A stretch of 64,000 nt of DNA from Dyella mobilis (lineage in GTDB: Bacteria; Pseudomonadota; Gammaproteobacteria; Xanthomonadales; Rhodanobacteraceae). How positions within the stretch are numbered: position 1 is the first letter of the stretch; every line of letters begins with the position of its first letter. The notes below the pieces were generated by a model. It had not been told where the DNA came from, searched no databases, and saw only the letters and a program-made list of their open reading frames with translations. The stretch is taken from NCBI RefSeq assembly GCF_016904945.1, contig NZ_JADIKF010000033.1, positions 114,836-178,835 of the forward strand, read 5' to 3'. Shown one piece after another: positions 45,974-54,254 of the stretch. The translations under genes were made by a program, and so were the position numbers.

Positions 45974-47317
45974 CTAGCGGGAAAACCCGGGCAACTGGTC
46001 GGAGCCCGCCGGATTGAGCAGAAACGAGCCCCACACCGGCATGGCTTGCTGCTGCTCGCGCTCGCCCGGCAATGGCAGCTTCACGCCGCGCGCCACGGCA
46101 TGCACCAGATGCGGCGTCACCATGATCACCAGTTCCTTGTCCTGCTTGCTGTACTGCATGTCGCGGAAAAACGCGCCAAGAATCGGAATGTCGCCAAGCA
46201 GCGGAACCTTGTTGACCTGGCTGATGATGTTCTGGCTTACCAGCCCGCCGATCACGAAGGTCTCGCCGTCGCCCAGCTCCACCGTGGTATCGGCGCGGCG
46301 CGTGGTGATGGCCGGCACCGATACGCCGCTGATCACCAGCTCATTGGTGTAATCCAGTTCGCTCGCTTCGGGCGCCACTTTCAGCGCGATGCGATCCGGT
46401 GCCAGCACCGTCGGCGTCAGGGTCAGGCCCACGCCGTAAGGCTTGTAGACGATGGCGATGGTGCCCAGGCCCTGCGGTTCGGGTATCGGCAGCTCGCCGC
46501 CGGCCAGAAAGCTTGCGCTCTGCCCGGAAAGCGCTACCAGGGTGGGTTCGGCCAGCACGCGCGCAAGGCCATCGGCCTGCAGCACGCTCAGGTCGCTGAA
46601 AAGGTGGTGCGTGGTGGAATTGAAAATGAGGTTGAAGGCCGAGGAAATCGGCTGGGTGGCGTTGAAAGTCACGCTGCCCACGGTGGAATTGTTGTTGTTG
46701 GCGCTTGCCTCGCCCACTTGCACCGAACTCAGCGACGTCGGTCCGAACGTGCCAAAGGTGAAACCGCCGTTGTTCTTGATCAGGTTGAGGCCTAGCGAAC
46801 TCATCGCGGTCTTGTCGAACTCCACCACTTTCACGTCGACCTGCACCACGCCGCCGCTATCGATGCGCGACATGTCCGACACGTTCGTCTTGGGGTCGCT
46901 GGCCGTGGCTGCCGCGAAGGCCTGTTGATGGTCGAGCAGGCTCGGCGCTTCGCCGCGCAGCAGGGCGGAGCCGTCCTGTTGTTCCATTTGCGTACTGGTA
47001 TCGTTTTCCAGCTGCGATTGAATGGCGCTGCTCACCGCCACCGTCACGCGTTGCGGTTGTGCCTGGCCGTGGTGCCAAAGCAGCAGCACAGTCTGGCCTG
47101 CCTGCTTGCCGACCAGCAACACTTCACCGCGTTTTTTCAAAGTGACCACATCGGCAACGCCAGGATCGGCGATGGCGATGCGCTCCAGGTCTGCCGGCAG
47201 GTGCCAGGGGCGCTGCTCGTGAGTCTGCAATACCACATCAGCCGGTGCTTCGGCGAAGCAAGGTGCCAACGCAAAGACGGCGAGGGCGGCAAGGTAGGTG
47301 CGATTCCAGCGCATCAT
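45974..47317 (-). CDS. rcpA: RcpA/CpaC, outer-membrane secretin of the Flp pilus
   Basis: 447 residues. The signal peptide ends near FAEA. An N-terminal pilus-secretin domain (HLPADLERIAIADPGVADVV) and the secretin core (about 230-400) follow, with VLAEPTLVALSGQSASFLAGGELPIP, TTVELGDGETFVIGGLV and LGDIPILGAFFRD, all standard. It forms the outer-membrane gate for the pilus. ATG 47317 overlaps the rcpC stop by 4 nt, with GGGAG 9 nt upstream. Confidence 0.95.
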   Translation of the reverse strand: MMRWNRTYLAALAVFALAPCFAEAPADVVLQTHEQRPWHLPADLERIAIADPGVADVVTLKKRGEVLLVGKQAGQTVLLLWHHGQAQPQRVTVAVSSAIQSQLENDTSTQMEQQDGSALLRGEAPSLLDHQQAFAAATASDPKTNVSDMSRIDSGGVVQVDVKVVEFDKTAMSSLGLNLIKNNGGFTFGTFGPTSLSSVQVGEASANNNNSTVGSVTFNATQPISSAFNLIFNSTTHHLFSDLSVLQADGLARVLAEPTLVALSGQSASFLAGGELPIPEPQGLGTIAIVYKPYGVGLTLTPTVLAPDRIALKVAPEASELDYTNELVISGVSVPAITTRRADTTVELGDGETFVIGGLVSQNIISQVNKVPLLGDIPILGAFFRDMQYSKQDKELVIMVTPHLVHAVARGVKLPLPGEREQQQAMPVWGSFLLNPAGSDQLPGFSR

Positions 47318-48318
47318 GGTGAGTGGCTCCCAGCGTTGTCGCCGCGCTGAGCGCCGCGGATGATTTCCACACCAGAAGCGATCTCGATGTGGCGATGTGC
47401 GATCGGATGCGGCGGCGAACCAGCCTGGCCGGCGAGGCCGGAGCCGTCGATGCCGGCAAATGCGTCGTTGTCGGGGGATTGGAGCTGTTGCAGTTTTTCC
47501 CCGGCAATCGATGCCATCGGCGACAACACCGCCGGCGGCTGCGGGAACAGTTTGCTGTCCGGTTGGCTGTCATCGCCGGGATAGCGCAAGGCGAGGGTGA
47601 GCTTGCCGTTCTGGATGCCGAGCAGCAATTTGTCGACGTCCGCGATCGGTACCGCCAGCACCGCCGTGCGTGCCGGTTCGGTGTTGTCGGGCCGCACCGT
47701 CGTGGTTTGCTGCGCCGTGCCGCTGGCAGGTTTGCCCACCGAAGAGGCCGGGACGGGCAGGTTGCGATCGCCATAAGCCATCACGCGTAGATGCGACAGC
47801 AACAGGCGTGTCTGGCTGCGATCGTGTTCATTGCCGGGCGTGGTGTTCTGCGGATTCTTGAGGCTGAGGAATACGTCGACGTAATCGCCGGGGGCGACGC
47901 GGTTGCCAACGCCAGCCACTTCGTCGACCGGTACGGCCAATGCGCGTTCACCTGGAATCAGCTGCATGGACATGCCGTGTGCGAGCAGGTCCACGGTAAT
48001 CGGCGCGCCGGCCGGAATACCCACCAAGGGCATGCGCCCGGCTACGGCGTCGACGTCGCTGAAACTTCCTTGCGGGGCCTGCGCTTCACCGACGACGCGT
48101 AGCGATGCAAACGAGATGACCTGGCCTGCGGGGAGTTCGTCCGAAGCGACCACCACCGGCGTGCCATTGACCGGCTGAGCAGGAGCGACATTGGTATGCG
48201 TGACCAGCGGCGTGGCAACGCGCTGCGTGTTGTGGCGCCCCAGGCTGAAGGCGACTATCGCCAATATAAACGCCAGCACCACCAGGAAGATCGCCGCGAA
48301 TCGTGTGATTTTCTGCAT
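47314..48318 (-). CDS. rcpC: RcpC/CpaB, periplasmic Flp-pilus assembly protein
   Basis: 334 residues. N-terminal membrane anchor (FAAIFLVVLAFILAIVAFSL) followed by a SAF domain (VVVASDELPAGQVISFASLR, then IPAGAPITVDLL) and the CpaB-type core (VAGVGNRVAPGDYVDVFLSL). SAF domains may bind carbohydrate, and in related systems RcpC is linked to the secretin and to pilin modification. ATG 48318 has GGAG about 9 nt upstream. Confidence 0.92.
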   Translation of the reverse strand: MQKITRFAAIFLVVLAFILAIVAFSLGRHNTQRVATPLVTHTNVAPAQPVNGTPVVVASDELPAGQVISFASLRVVGEAQAPQGSFSDVDAVAGRMPLVGIPAGAPITVDLLAHGMSMQLIPGERALAVPVDEVAGVGNRVAPGDYVDVFLSLKNPQNTTPGNEHDRSQTRLLLSHLRVMAYGDRNLPVPASSVGKPASGTAQQTTTVRPDNTEPARTAVLAVPIADVDKLLLGIQNGKLTLALRYPGDDSQPDSKLFPQPPAVLSPMASIAGEKLQQLQSPDNDAFAGIDGSGLAGQAGSPPHPIAHRHIEIASGVEIIRGAQRGDNAGSHSP

Positions 48319-48348
48319 GGATGCTGTCTCCAGAGAGCGTCGGGATGG

Positions 48349-48867
48349 TTAGTCGCCGGTAAGGTCGAGTTGGACCGTGGCCGAACTGCTCATGACGGCG
48401 CCCATCACCCAGCCGTAGACGGCCTTGGTGCCGGGCAGGAAAGGATTGGCGTCGTAGTTGTAGGAAGCGACCACCGTCATGCACGACATCGCCGGGGTGT
48501 CTGGACAGGCGACGGGTGCCGATACGGCGATGGCAGTAAATGCGCCGCCTGGTGCCGGCGGTGTCGCACAATCGGGTGTCTCGCTCGAAAAATTCAGCAG
48601 CCACTGCATGGATTCCTGCGCGGCATTGCAGGCATTGGCCTGACGTTGCGCCGTAGTGCCGTAGTGCAGGGCAGCGCGTGCACCTTCCGCCGCGGCCAGG
48701 CTCAGCGTTTCCTGCGCGGCGAAAATCATCACGCCGGTCAGGGTGAGCAGGATCAGCGGCAGCACGCCGAACAGAAAAACCACTGCGAATTCGATGGCCA
48801 TGACGCCGCGCTGCCTGCGCAGGCTGCGCGATGCTACGTGACTCTGTTTAATGCGTAGCAGATACAT
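48349..48867 (-). CDS. tadE: TadE-like pseudopilin
   Basis: 172 residues. Prepilin-type site RRQRG-VMAIEFAVVF: Gly21, then Glu26 at +5, followed by a hydrophobic helix, as in TadE pseudopilins cut by the TadV peptidase. QETLSLAAAEGARAA behind the helix is typical. Four Cys residues in the outer part may form disulfides. ATG 48867 has GAGG about 10 nt upstream. It lies 13 bp after tadV. Confidence 0.88.
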   Translation of the reverse strand: MYLLRIKQSHVASRSLRRQRGVMAIEFAVVFLFGVLPLILLTLTGVMIFAAQETLSLAAAEGARAALHYGTTAQRQANACNAAQESMQWLLNFSSETPDCATPPAPGGAFTAIAVSAPVACPDTPAMSCMTVVASYNYDANPFLPGTKAVYGWVMGAVMSSSATVQLDLTGD

Positions 48868-48880
48868 GGCGATTTTTTCC

Positions 48881-49390
48881 TCACCAATGCGCAAGGGTTG
48901 GATAGAGCAGCGTGGCCAGCGCTCCAGTCGATAAGAATGCTGCATAAGGCGTGCCACGCCGCTTTTTTTCAGAGGTGACCGCGTTGATCACCTCGACATC
49001 GAGCACGCCTCGCGCGACGTGGCGAAACTGGTGGTTGGAAAGCAACACATAGACGACGTGCATGCCGGCCAAGAGGCTGGCGATAATCCAGATCGGCAAC
49101 AGTGCCTTTGCACCCATCAGAAAACCCAGGGTTGCAAACAGCTTGACGTCGCCGGCTCCCATCCTGTGAATGGTGTAGAACGGAAAGAAAACCAGCAAGC
49201 CGATAAGGAAACCAAGCAACGACGACCACGGCGCTCCGGTGTGATCTAGCCACCACTGCATGCACAGCGCGAACGCACCGAGCACCAATGCAGCTAGCAG
49301 GAGCGCATTCGGCACGCGGCGCGCACGAATATCGCTGATGGCGCTCATTACGCACAGCGACGCTACCAATGCGGGCAGAAGGGTCGACAT
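48881..49390 (-). CDS. tadV: TadV/CpaA prepilin peptidase
   Basis: 169 residues, with six transmembrane segments. Two catalytic Asp residues are in AISDIRARRVPN (first) and in the GxGD motif of MGAGDVKLFATLGF (second). It processes Flp pilin and TadE in the inner membrane. ATG 49390 has GGAG about 8 nt upstream. It is separated from flp by 144 bp that contain a hairpin. Confidence 0.94.
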   Translation of the reverse strand: MSTLLPALVASLCVMSAISDIRARRVPNALLLAALVLGAFALCMQWWLDHTGAPWSSLLGFLIGLLVFFPFYTIHRMGAGDVKLFATLGFLMGAKALLPIWIIASLLAGMHVVYVLLSNHQFRHVARGVLDVEVINAVTSEKKRRGTPYAAFLSTGALATLLYPTLAHW

Positions 49391-49487
49391 TTTCAGACTC
49401 CGTCCACGGCCAATCCTCCAGGTTCATCGCCTGGGAGTTTTGACGTTGGAACACGCGGCGCGTCAACGCGTATCGACGCGCCCTGAG

Positions 49488-49516
49488 AGACAAATAGGCT
49501 TTTTGCCTATTTGTCT
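49488..49516 (-). terminator. Hairpin between flp and the other tad genes
   Basis: AGACAAATAGGC (49488-49499), 5-nt loop TTTTT, GCCTATTTGTCT (49505-49516), a perfect 12-bp stem. On the coding strand it lies 18 nt after the flp stop. It is not followed by a clear U-tract in that direction, so it may let some transcription through or protect the 3' end of a short flp RNA. Confidence 0.72.
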
Positions 49517-49534
49517 AATCTATTTGTCGACCGT

Positions 49535-49723
49535 TTAACCGGCTGGTGATGCGGCATTGCCGACGGCGGTAGTCAGCGTCGTCATTAGCGTTCCATACAA
49601 CTTCGACAATTGAGGATAAAAAGCCCCAACCAAAGCCGCCGCCACCAAGCATGCAACGATGCCGTATTCCAGCGCCGTTACACCGTCTTCCTCAACGAGG
49701 AAATTACGAAGTGCTGCGTTCAT
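49535..49723 (-). CDS. flp: Flp-family type IVb pilin, major pilus subunit
   Basis: 62 residues. Processing site G14-VTALEYG, with the Flp hallmark Glu19-Tyr20, then a hydrophobic helix IVACLVAAALVGAFY and a short variable tail rich in Thr/Ala/Ser. It is secreted and assembled by the tad products downstream. ATG 49723 has GGGGG about 6 nt upstream. It is the only flp copy in the window and heads the Tad locus. Confidence 0.96.
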   Translation of the reverse strand: MNAALRNFLVEEDGVTALEYGIVACLVAAALVGAFYPQLSKLYGTLMTTLTTAVGNAASPAG

Positions 49724-50505
49724 TTGAATCCCCCTTTGGGCTTATCGCCCATGAGCCATCCCAATGTGGCCAAGACACGTGGAGTTGCCGACACGTACTG
49801 ACCGAAAACCTGCGAAAGCGCATCGTAGGTCGGCCCTTGCAGGCCTACGGCGACACCAAGCGGATGGATCGCCGATGCTCGGATTGTTGAGGTTTATTTA
49901 CTGGATTCGCCCAATTTCAGATGCTATTCATGAATCTGTCGATGGCACGTGAAGAATTACATTTCATTTTCATTATTTCTGCACGCTGATGAAAATATTC
50001 GATGCAGAAAATACCTGTCTAGGTAGCGTCAAAAAAATGACGCATTTAAATTTCATGCAATTTTCTAGCTTCACGTTCCTTCCTGATTTTAATGATGCAT
50101 TTATCGGGCCAATTGGCATGATTATATTTATCGATCTAAATGGCTGTAAAAATGATGGATTCGATATATACAAAAATAACGGCGGCGAAATAATGGCGAC
50201 TTGGTGCCATTTTTGACACGTCATTGAATCGCGTGGCGCTTTTTTTCTTGGCGTTGAGGCGGAATGCCCGTGCACGCGCCCGGATTGGGGCAGGGCGAGC
50301 CTGGCGGGCGTTTGAATATCGCGGTTTTCGAGGGCCCGGATCAGTGGCAAACGAACGCGAAATGGCTGGTGTCGGCGATGGATATTCAAGTCGCGCAACC
50401 ATTCGGCGATCGTCGCGTTTCGAATAATTCTTTTCGGCTTTGTCGCTCCGGAAAATCCGGAGCGACGCAATGAATAATCGTTGCGATCAGGCAGCGAGTG
50501 CTCGC
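49724..50505. other. Long intergenic region upstream of flp, partly AT-rich
   Basis: 782 bp without a supported gene. The part from 49880 to 50220 is markedly AT-rich compared with the rest of the window. It contains an imperfect palindrome centred on TTCATGAA (49918-49938), a GCGTCA-6 nt-TGACGC inverted repeat (50026-50043), and AATGGC-8 nt-GCCATT followed by TTTT near 50190-50215. The flp promoter and its control sites probably lie here; no clear promoter box could be fixed. A 75-codon frame at 49989-50216 lacks a ribosome site. Confidence 0.45.
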
Positions 50506-50856
50506 TTATGACGAACGGCCTGCTTCGTGCGCGCTGACGGCATCCATCACCCGTGCCGAATACACCAATGCGGCACCTGCGTTGAGTGCAATGGCCACGC
50601 CCAGTGCCTCGGCGATTTCTTCGTGCGTGGCGCCATGTTTCAAGGCCTCGCCGGTATGCACCGTAATGCAGCCGTCGCAGCGCGTGGTGACCGCCACGGC
50701 AAGCGCGATCAATTCGCGTGTCTTGGCGTCCAGGTGCCCGGTTTTCTGGCCTGCCTTGGACAAGGTCTGATAGCCGGCAACGGTGTCGGGGCTGAGCTTG
50801 CCCACTTCGCCGATGCGGCCGATCAATTGTTTGCGGTATTCCAGCCAATCCATCAT
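50506..50856 (-). CDS. Carboxymuconolactone-decarboxylase/AhpD-like protein
   Basis: 116 residues. AhpD-type core: LDAKTRELIALAVAVTTRC then DGCITVHTGEALKHGAT. The redox pair is Cys60-x-x-Cys63 with His67, as in AhpD-fold peroxidases and thiol oxidoreductases; true decarboxylases lack this pair. Likely a small cytoplasmic antioxidant enzyme. ATG 50856 has GAGGAG 7 nt upstream. It stands alone. Confidence 0.9.
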   Translation of the reverse strand: MMDWLEYRKQLIGRIGEVGKLSPDTVAGYQTLSKAGQKTGHLDAKTRELIALAVAVTTRCDGCITVHTGEALKHGATHEEIAEALGVAIALNAGAALVYSARVMDAVSAHEAGRSS

Positions 50857-51021
50857 GAGCCATCTCCTCATCGTTGGAAGGAAAGCAAGACTAACTCTCG
50901 CGGCTTCGCGAGGCGAACGGGACGCGTCGCGGTTGCCGTAGCCCAGAAGTCATGACACACAAGGCGGCGATGGCGGACTATCTTTTCGCCAATCACTTCG
51001 TGGCATTTGGGGATCAAGGCG

Positions 51022-53109
51022 ATGCTCGTTTTTCGACGGTTTCTGGCGGTGGCGATACTTGGTGGCCTTGCCGCGGCAGTGGCGGCGCCGGTTGCGCTGG
51101 GTGCGAGCCCCGTTGCGAAAGTTGCCTCGGCCGATAGCAGTGGCATCGATCTGGCGGGCATGGATCATGCCGTGAAGCCGGGGGATGATTTCTTCGGCTA
51201 CACCAATGGCACCTGGGTGAAGAACACGCAGATTCCAGCCGATCGCTCCAGCACGGGACCGACCCAGGACCTGGAGGAACTGACCGAACAACGCACGGCC
51301 GACCTGATCCGCAATGCGGCCAAGACGCATCCTGCGGCGGGTTCCAACGATCGCAAGATTGCCGATTACTATGCCGCTTTCATGGACGCGGCCGCGATCG
51401 AAAAGCGCGGTCTCGCGCCGCTGAAAACGCAGCTGGAGCAGATCGACGCGATCAAGACGCGCGACGACCTGGCGCGCGTGTTGGGCAGCGAGATGCGCGC
51501 GGACGTCGATCCGATCAACGCCACCAACTTCCAGACCGAGCATTTGTTCGGCCTGTTCGTGACGCAGGCGCTGGAGGATCCCACGCACAACCAGGCGTAC
51601 CTGTTGCAGGGCGGCCTGGGCATGCCGAGCCGCGATTATTACTTGTCGCAGGATCCACAGATGGTTGGATACCACGCCAAGTACCAGGCCTACGTGGTCG
51701 CCTTGCTCAAGCTGGCGGGCATGGCCGATGCACAGACGCAGGCGGAGCACATTCTTGCCCTGGAAACGAAGATAGCGCAGGCGCAGGAAAACCTGGTCGA
51801 CAGCGAGGACGTGCACCAGGCCGCCAACGTCTGGCCTGTAGCCGAGTTTGCGCAGAAAGCACCGGGCTTGAACTGGAATGCTTACTTCAAGGCCGCGCAA
51901 CTGTCCGGCCAGCAACAGTTCGACGTCTGGCAGCCTGCCGGTATCACCGGGCTGGCGGCCCTGGTCGGCAGTGAGCCGATCGAAAGCTGGAAGCAGCTGT
52001 TGCGCTACCACGCGCTGGACGGCGCCGCGTGGCTGTTACCCAAGGCGTACGCCGACCTGCATTTCGATTTCTACGGGCATACGCTCGAAGGCACGCCGCA
52101 GCAAACCGATCGTTGGAAGCGGGCCGTGGATGCGACCAGCGACGATCTGGGCGATGCGGTGGGACAGATGTACGTGAAGCGTTATTTTCCACCCTCGGCC
52201 AAGGCGAAAGCGCAGGCGATGGTGAAGAACCTGCTGGCGACCTTCGATGCACGCATCGACACGCTGGCCTGGATGACGCCGGCCACGCGCGCCAAGGCCA
52301 AGGAAAAGATCGCCACCTTGCGCGTGGGCGTGGGTTATCCGGATACCTGGCGCAGTTACGCGACGTTGGTGGTTCGTCCCGACGATGCACTTGGCAATCA
52401 CCAGCGGGCGGTTGCCTTGCAGTATCAATATGCACTTGCTAAGCTTGGCAAGCCGGTGGATCACGGCGAGTGGTGGATGACGCCGCAGACCGTCAATGCG
52501 GTCAATCTGCCACTGCAAAACGCCCTGAATTTTCCGGCGGCGATTCTGCAGCCGCCGTTCTTCGATCCCAACGCCGACGATGCAGCCAACTATGGCGCCA
52601 CCGGTGCGACCATCGGGCACGAAATCAGCCACAGCTTCGACAATACCGGCGCGGACTTCGACGCGCAGGGCAGGATGGAGAACTGGTGGACACCACAGGA
52701 TGCCGCGCACTTCAAGGCGGATACGCAAAAGCTCGTGGATCAATACAACCACTACGAAGCACTGCCCGGTCTCTACGTCAACGGCCAGCAGACGCTGGGT
52801 GAAAATATCGCCGACGTTGCCGGCCTGGCGGTGGCGTATGCGGCGTATCACAAGTCGCTGGGCGGCAAGCCGGCGCCGGTGATCGACGGGCTGACCGGCG
52901 ACCAGCGTTTCTTTATCGCTTACGGGCAAAGCTGGCGAGCCAAGACCCGCGATGCCGAATTGCGCCAGCGTCTGGCGACCGATGTCCACGCACCGGACAG
53001 CATCCGCGCCCAGGCGGTGCGCAATATCGATGGCTGGTATGACGCGTTCAAGGTGGTGCCGGGCGAAAAGCTGTATCTGGCGCCGGAGCAACGCGTAAAG
53101 ATCTGGTGA
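51022..53109 (+). CDS. M13-family (neprilysin/PepO-like) zinc metallopeptidase
   Basis: 695 residues, full length for the family. The signal peptide is at about 1-28 (FLAVAILGGLAAAVAAPVAL). The N-terminal Peptidase_M13_N domain opens MDHAVKPGDDFFGYTNGTW. The zinc site is HEISH at 533-537, with the third ligand Glu594 in GENIAD and Asp598. NWWTPQDAAHF follows, as usual, and the end is close to the family (DVHAPDSIRAQ then NIDGWYDAF). It cuts peptides in the periplasm. ATG 51022 is preferred to a TTG at 51007; its ribosome site is weak. Confidence 0.95.
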   Translation: MLVFRRFLAVAILGGLAAAVAAPVALGASPVAKVASADSSGIDLAGMDHAVKPGDDFFGYTNGTWVKNTQIPADRSSTGPTQDLEELTEQRTADLIRNAAKTHPAAGSNDRKIADYYAAFMDAAAIEKRGLAPLKTQLEQIDAIKTRDDLARVLGSEMRADVDPINATNFQTEHLFGLFVTQALEDPTHNQAYLLQGGLGMPSRDYYLSQDPQMVGYHAKYQAYVVALLKLAGMADAQTQAEHILALETKIAQAQENLVDSEDVHQAANVWPVAEFAQKAPGLNWNAYFKAAQLSGQQQFDVWQPAGITGLAALVGSEPIESWKQLLRYHALDGAAWLLPKAYADLHFDFYGHTLEGTPQQTDRWKRAVDATSDDLGDAVGQMYVKRYFPPSAKAKAQAMVKNLLATFDARIDTLAWMTPATRAKAKEKIATLRVGVGYPDTWRSYATLVVRPDDALGNHQRAVALQYQYALAKLGKPVDHGEWWMTPQTVNAVNLPLQNALNFPAAILQPPFFDPNADDAANYGATGATIGHEISHSFDNTGADFDAQGRMENWWTPQDAAHFKADTQKLVDQYNHYEALPGLYVNGQQTLGENIADVAGLAVAYAAYHKSLGGKPAPVIDGLTGDQRFFIAYGQSWRAKTRDAELRQRLATDVHAPDSIRAQAVRNIDGWYDAFKVVPGEKLYLAPEQRVKIW

Positions 53110-53185
53110 TCGCGCAGATAGACGCGCAACCGTCGGATGGAGACGGTTGCGCGATGGGAGCGTTCAAACCTTGGTGGAGGTTCTC

Positions 53186-53590
53186 GTGTCCAGCCGAACG
53201 GCATCGTGTTTTTGCGGGCAGTTGCGGATCGAGGTTCATGGCGAAACGCTCGGTGCAGGCGTTTGCCATTGCCTGGCCTGCCAGCGGCGCACCGGCAGTG
53301 TTTTTGCCGCGCTGGCTGCTTTTGCGGCGCCTTTTACAGTCCACGGCGCCGCTACCGAATTCGTGCGCACGGGCGATCAGGGCGGCAGGTTTCGCTTCCG
53401 ATTCTGTCCTGTCTGCGGCAGCACGGTGTTCCACGTGGACGAAGCCGACGACACCTACGTGATGGTCGCGGTGGGCGCTTTTGCCGATCCGGATTTCCCC
53501 GCACCGCAGGACTCGGTCTACGAGTGCCGCAAGCACGCGTGGGTGCAGTTGCCTGAAAACGTCGCGCGGTACGAAAAAGATCCCACGTAA
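53186..53590 (+). CDS. GFA-family (Mss4-like fold) zinc protein
   Basis: 134 residues from GTG 53186, which has GGAGG 5 nt upstream. Zinc-binding Cys: Cys8 and Cys10, Cys27-x-Cys29-x-x-Cys32 (CHCLAC) and Cys74-x-x-Cys77 (CPVC). This is the GFA pattern, first described in an enzyme that joins formaldehyde to glutathione; most members have unproven function. A link to the frmA-frmB pair 6 kb downstream is tempting but not shown. It follows the M13 peptidase gene by 76 bp. Confidence 0.9.
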   Translation: MSSRTASCFCGQLRIEVHGETLGAGVCHCLACQRRTGSVFAALAAFAAPFTVHGAATEFVRTGDQGGRFRFRFCPVCGSTVFHVDEADDTYVMVAVGAFADPDFPAPQDSVYECRKHAWVQLPENVARYEKDPT

Positions 53591-53663
53591 CCAGCACAAA
53601 CACATTCATCGGAGTTCAGCGTGGATCGCAGCGTCGATGATGCCGGGTTGCGTTGAACCGGCC

Positions 53664-54056
53664 TCAGAAATCCGATTTTCCAAATCGCGCGACACCCTGG
53701 TTCCGGCCCGGCGGGTCGAGCGTGGTCAGGTCGAGATCCAGCGGGGTGCCGATCCAGTGCGCCAGCGTGGTGTGGTCGGCCAGATCGTCGTTGGTCAACG
53801 GATGCACCAGCGCGGTAAACCCCGAAGCCTTGATCAAATAGAGGACGGCGGACAGGGCGTCTTCGGTGAAATGGATTTCGAATTGGGAAATGGGATGCGG
53901 GCCGGCCTTGCCGTCTTTGAGTTGCCCGACGAGCAGCAGCTGGGGAATTTCCCCCGCGTGCAAATGGCCGCACAGGCGCGCGCGCAAGCGCTCAGCCTGA
54001 TCGCGCGCATCAGGCTGGTAATAGATGTGGGCGTGATACGGCGCAGGTCCGGTCAT
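53664..54056 (-). CDS. DOPA 4,5-dioxygenase family protein
   Basis: 130 residues. HAHIYY at 8-13, SQFEIHF, and the C-terminal block ALVHPLTNDDLADHTTLAHWIG supply the His residues of this small family of extradiol-type dioxygenases. Members open catechol rings such as DOPA or caffeate. Start at ATG 54056, with AGGAG 11 nt upstream. It is divergent from the LysR gene across 198 bp, which suggests LysR control. Confidence 0.87.
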   Translation of the reverse strand: MTGPAPYHAHIYYQPDARDQAERLRARLCGHLHAGEIPQLLLVGQLKDGKAGPHPISQFEIHFTEDALSAVLYLIKASGFTALVHPLTNDDLADHTTLAHWIGTPLDLDLTTLDPPGRNQGVARFGKSDF

Positions 54057-54254
54057 GGCTCGGCGAACTCCTGTTGGGCGTCGTGCCCGGTGGCGCGCAC
54101 CGAGATCGAAGCTGGGAATATCCAGATGAAAGTTTGGCACAGCGACCTTCTTGACCCGAAAGCGCATCGGCGCGGCGGGGCTATCGTGCCCGCCTCAGGG
54201 CGCTTGATAAACGTGAAATAATTTGCCTCATTCAAAACCGCTGGGTTTTTAATA

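Noticed and set aside
49989..50216. 75-codon plus-strand frame in the AT-rich island
   Set aside because: No ribosome site and no recognisable pattern; the low GC makes chance frames with such residues likely.
49973..50863. 296-codon minus-strand frame upstream of flp
   Set aside because: It overlaps the AhpD-like gene in another frame and runs into AT-rich non-coding DNA.
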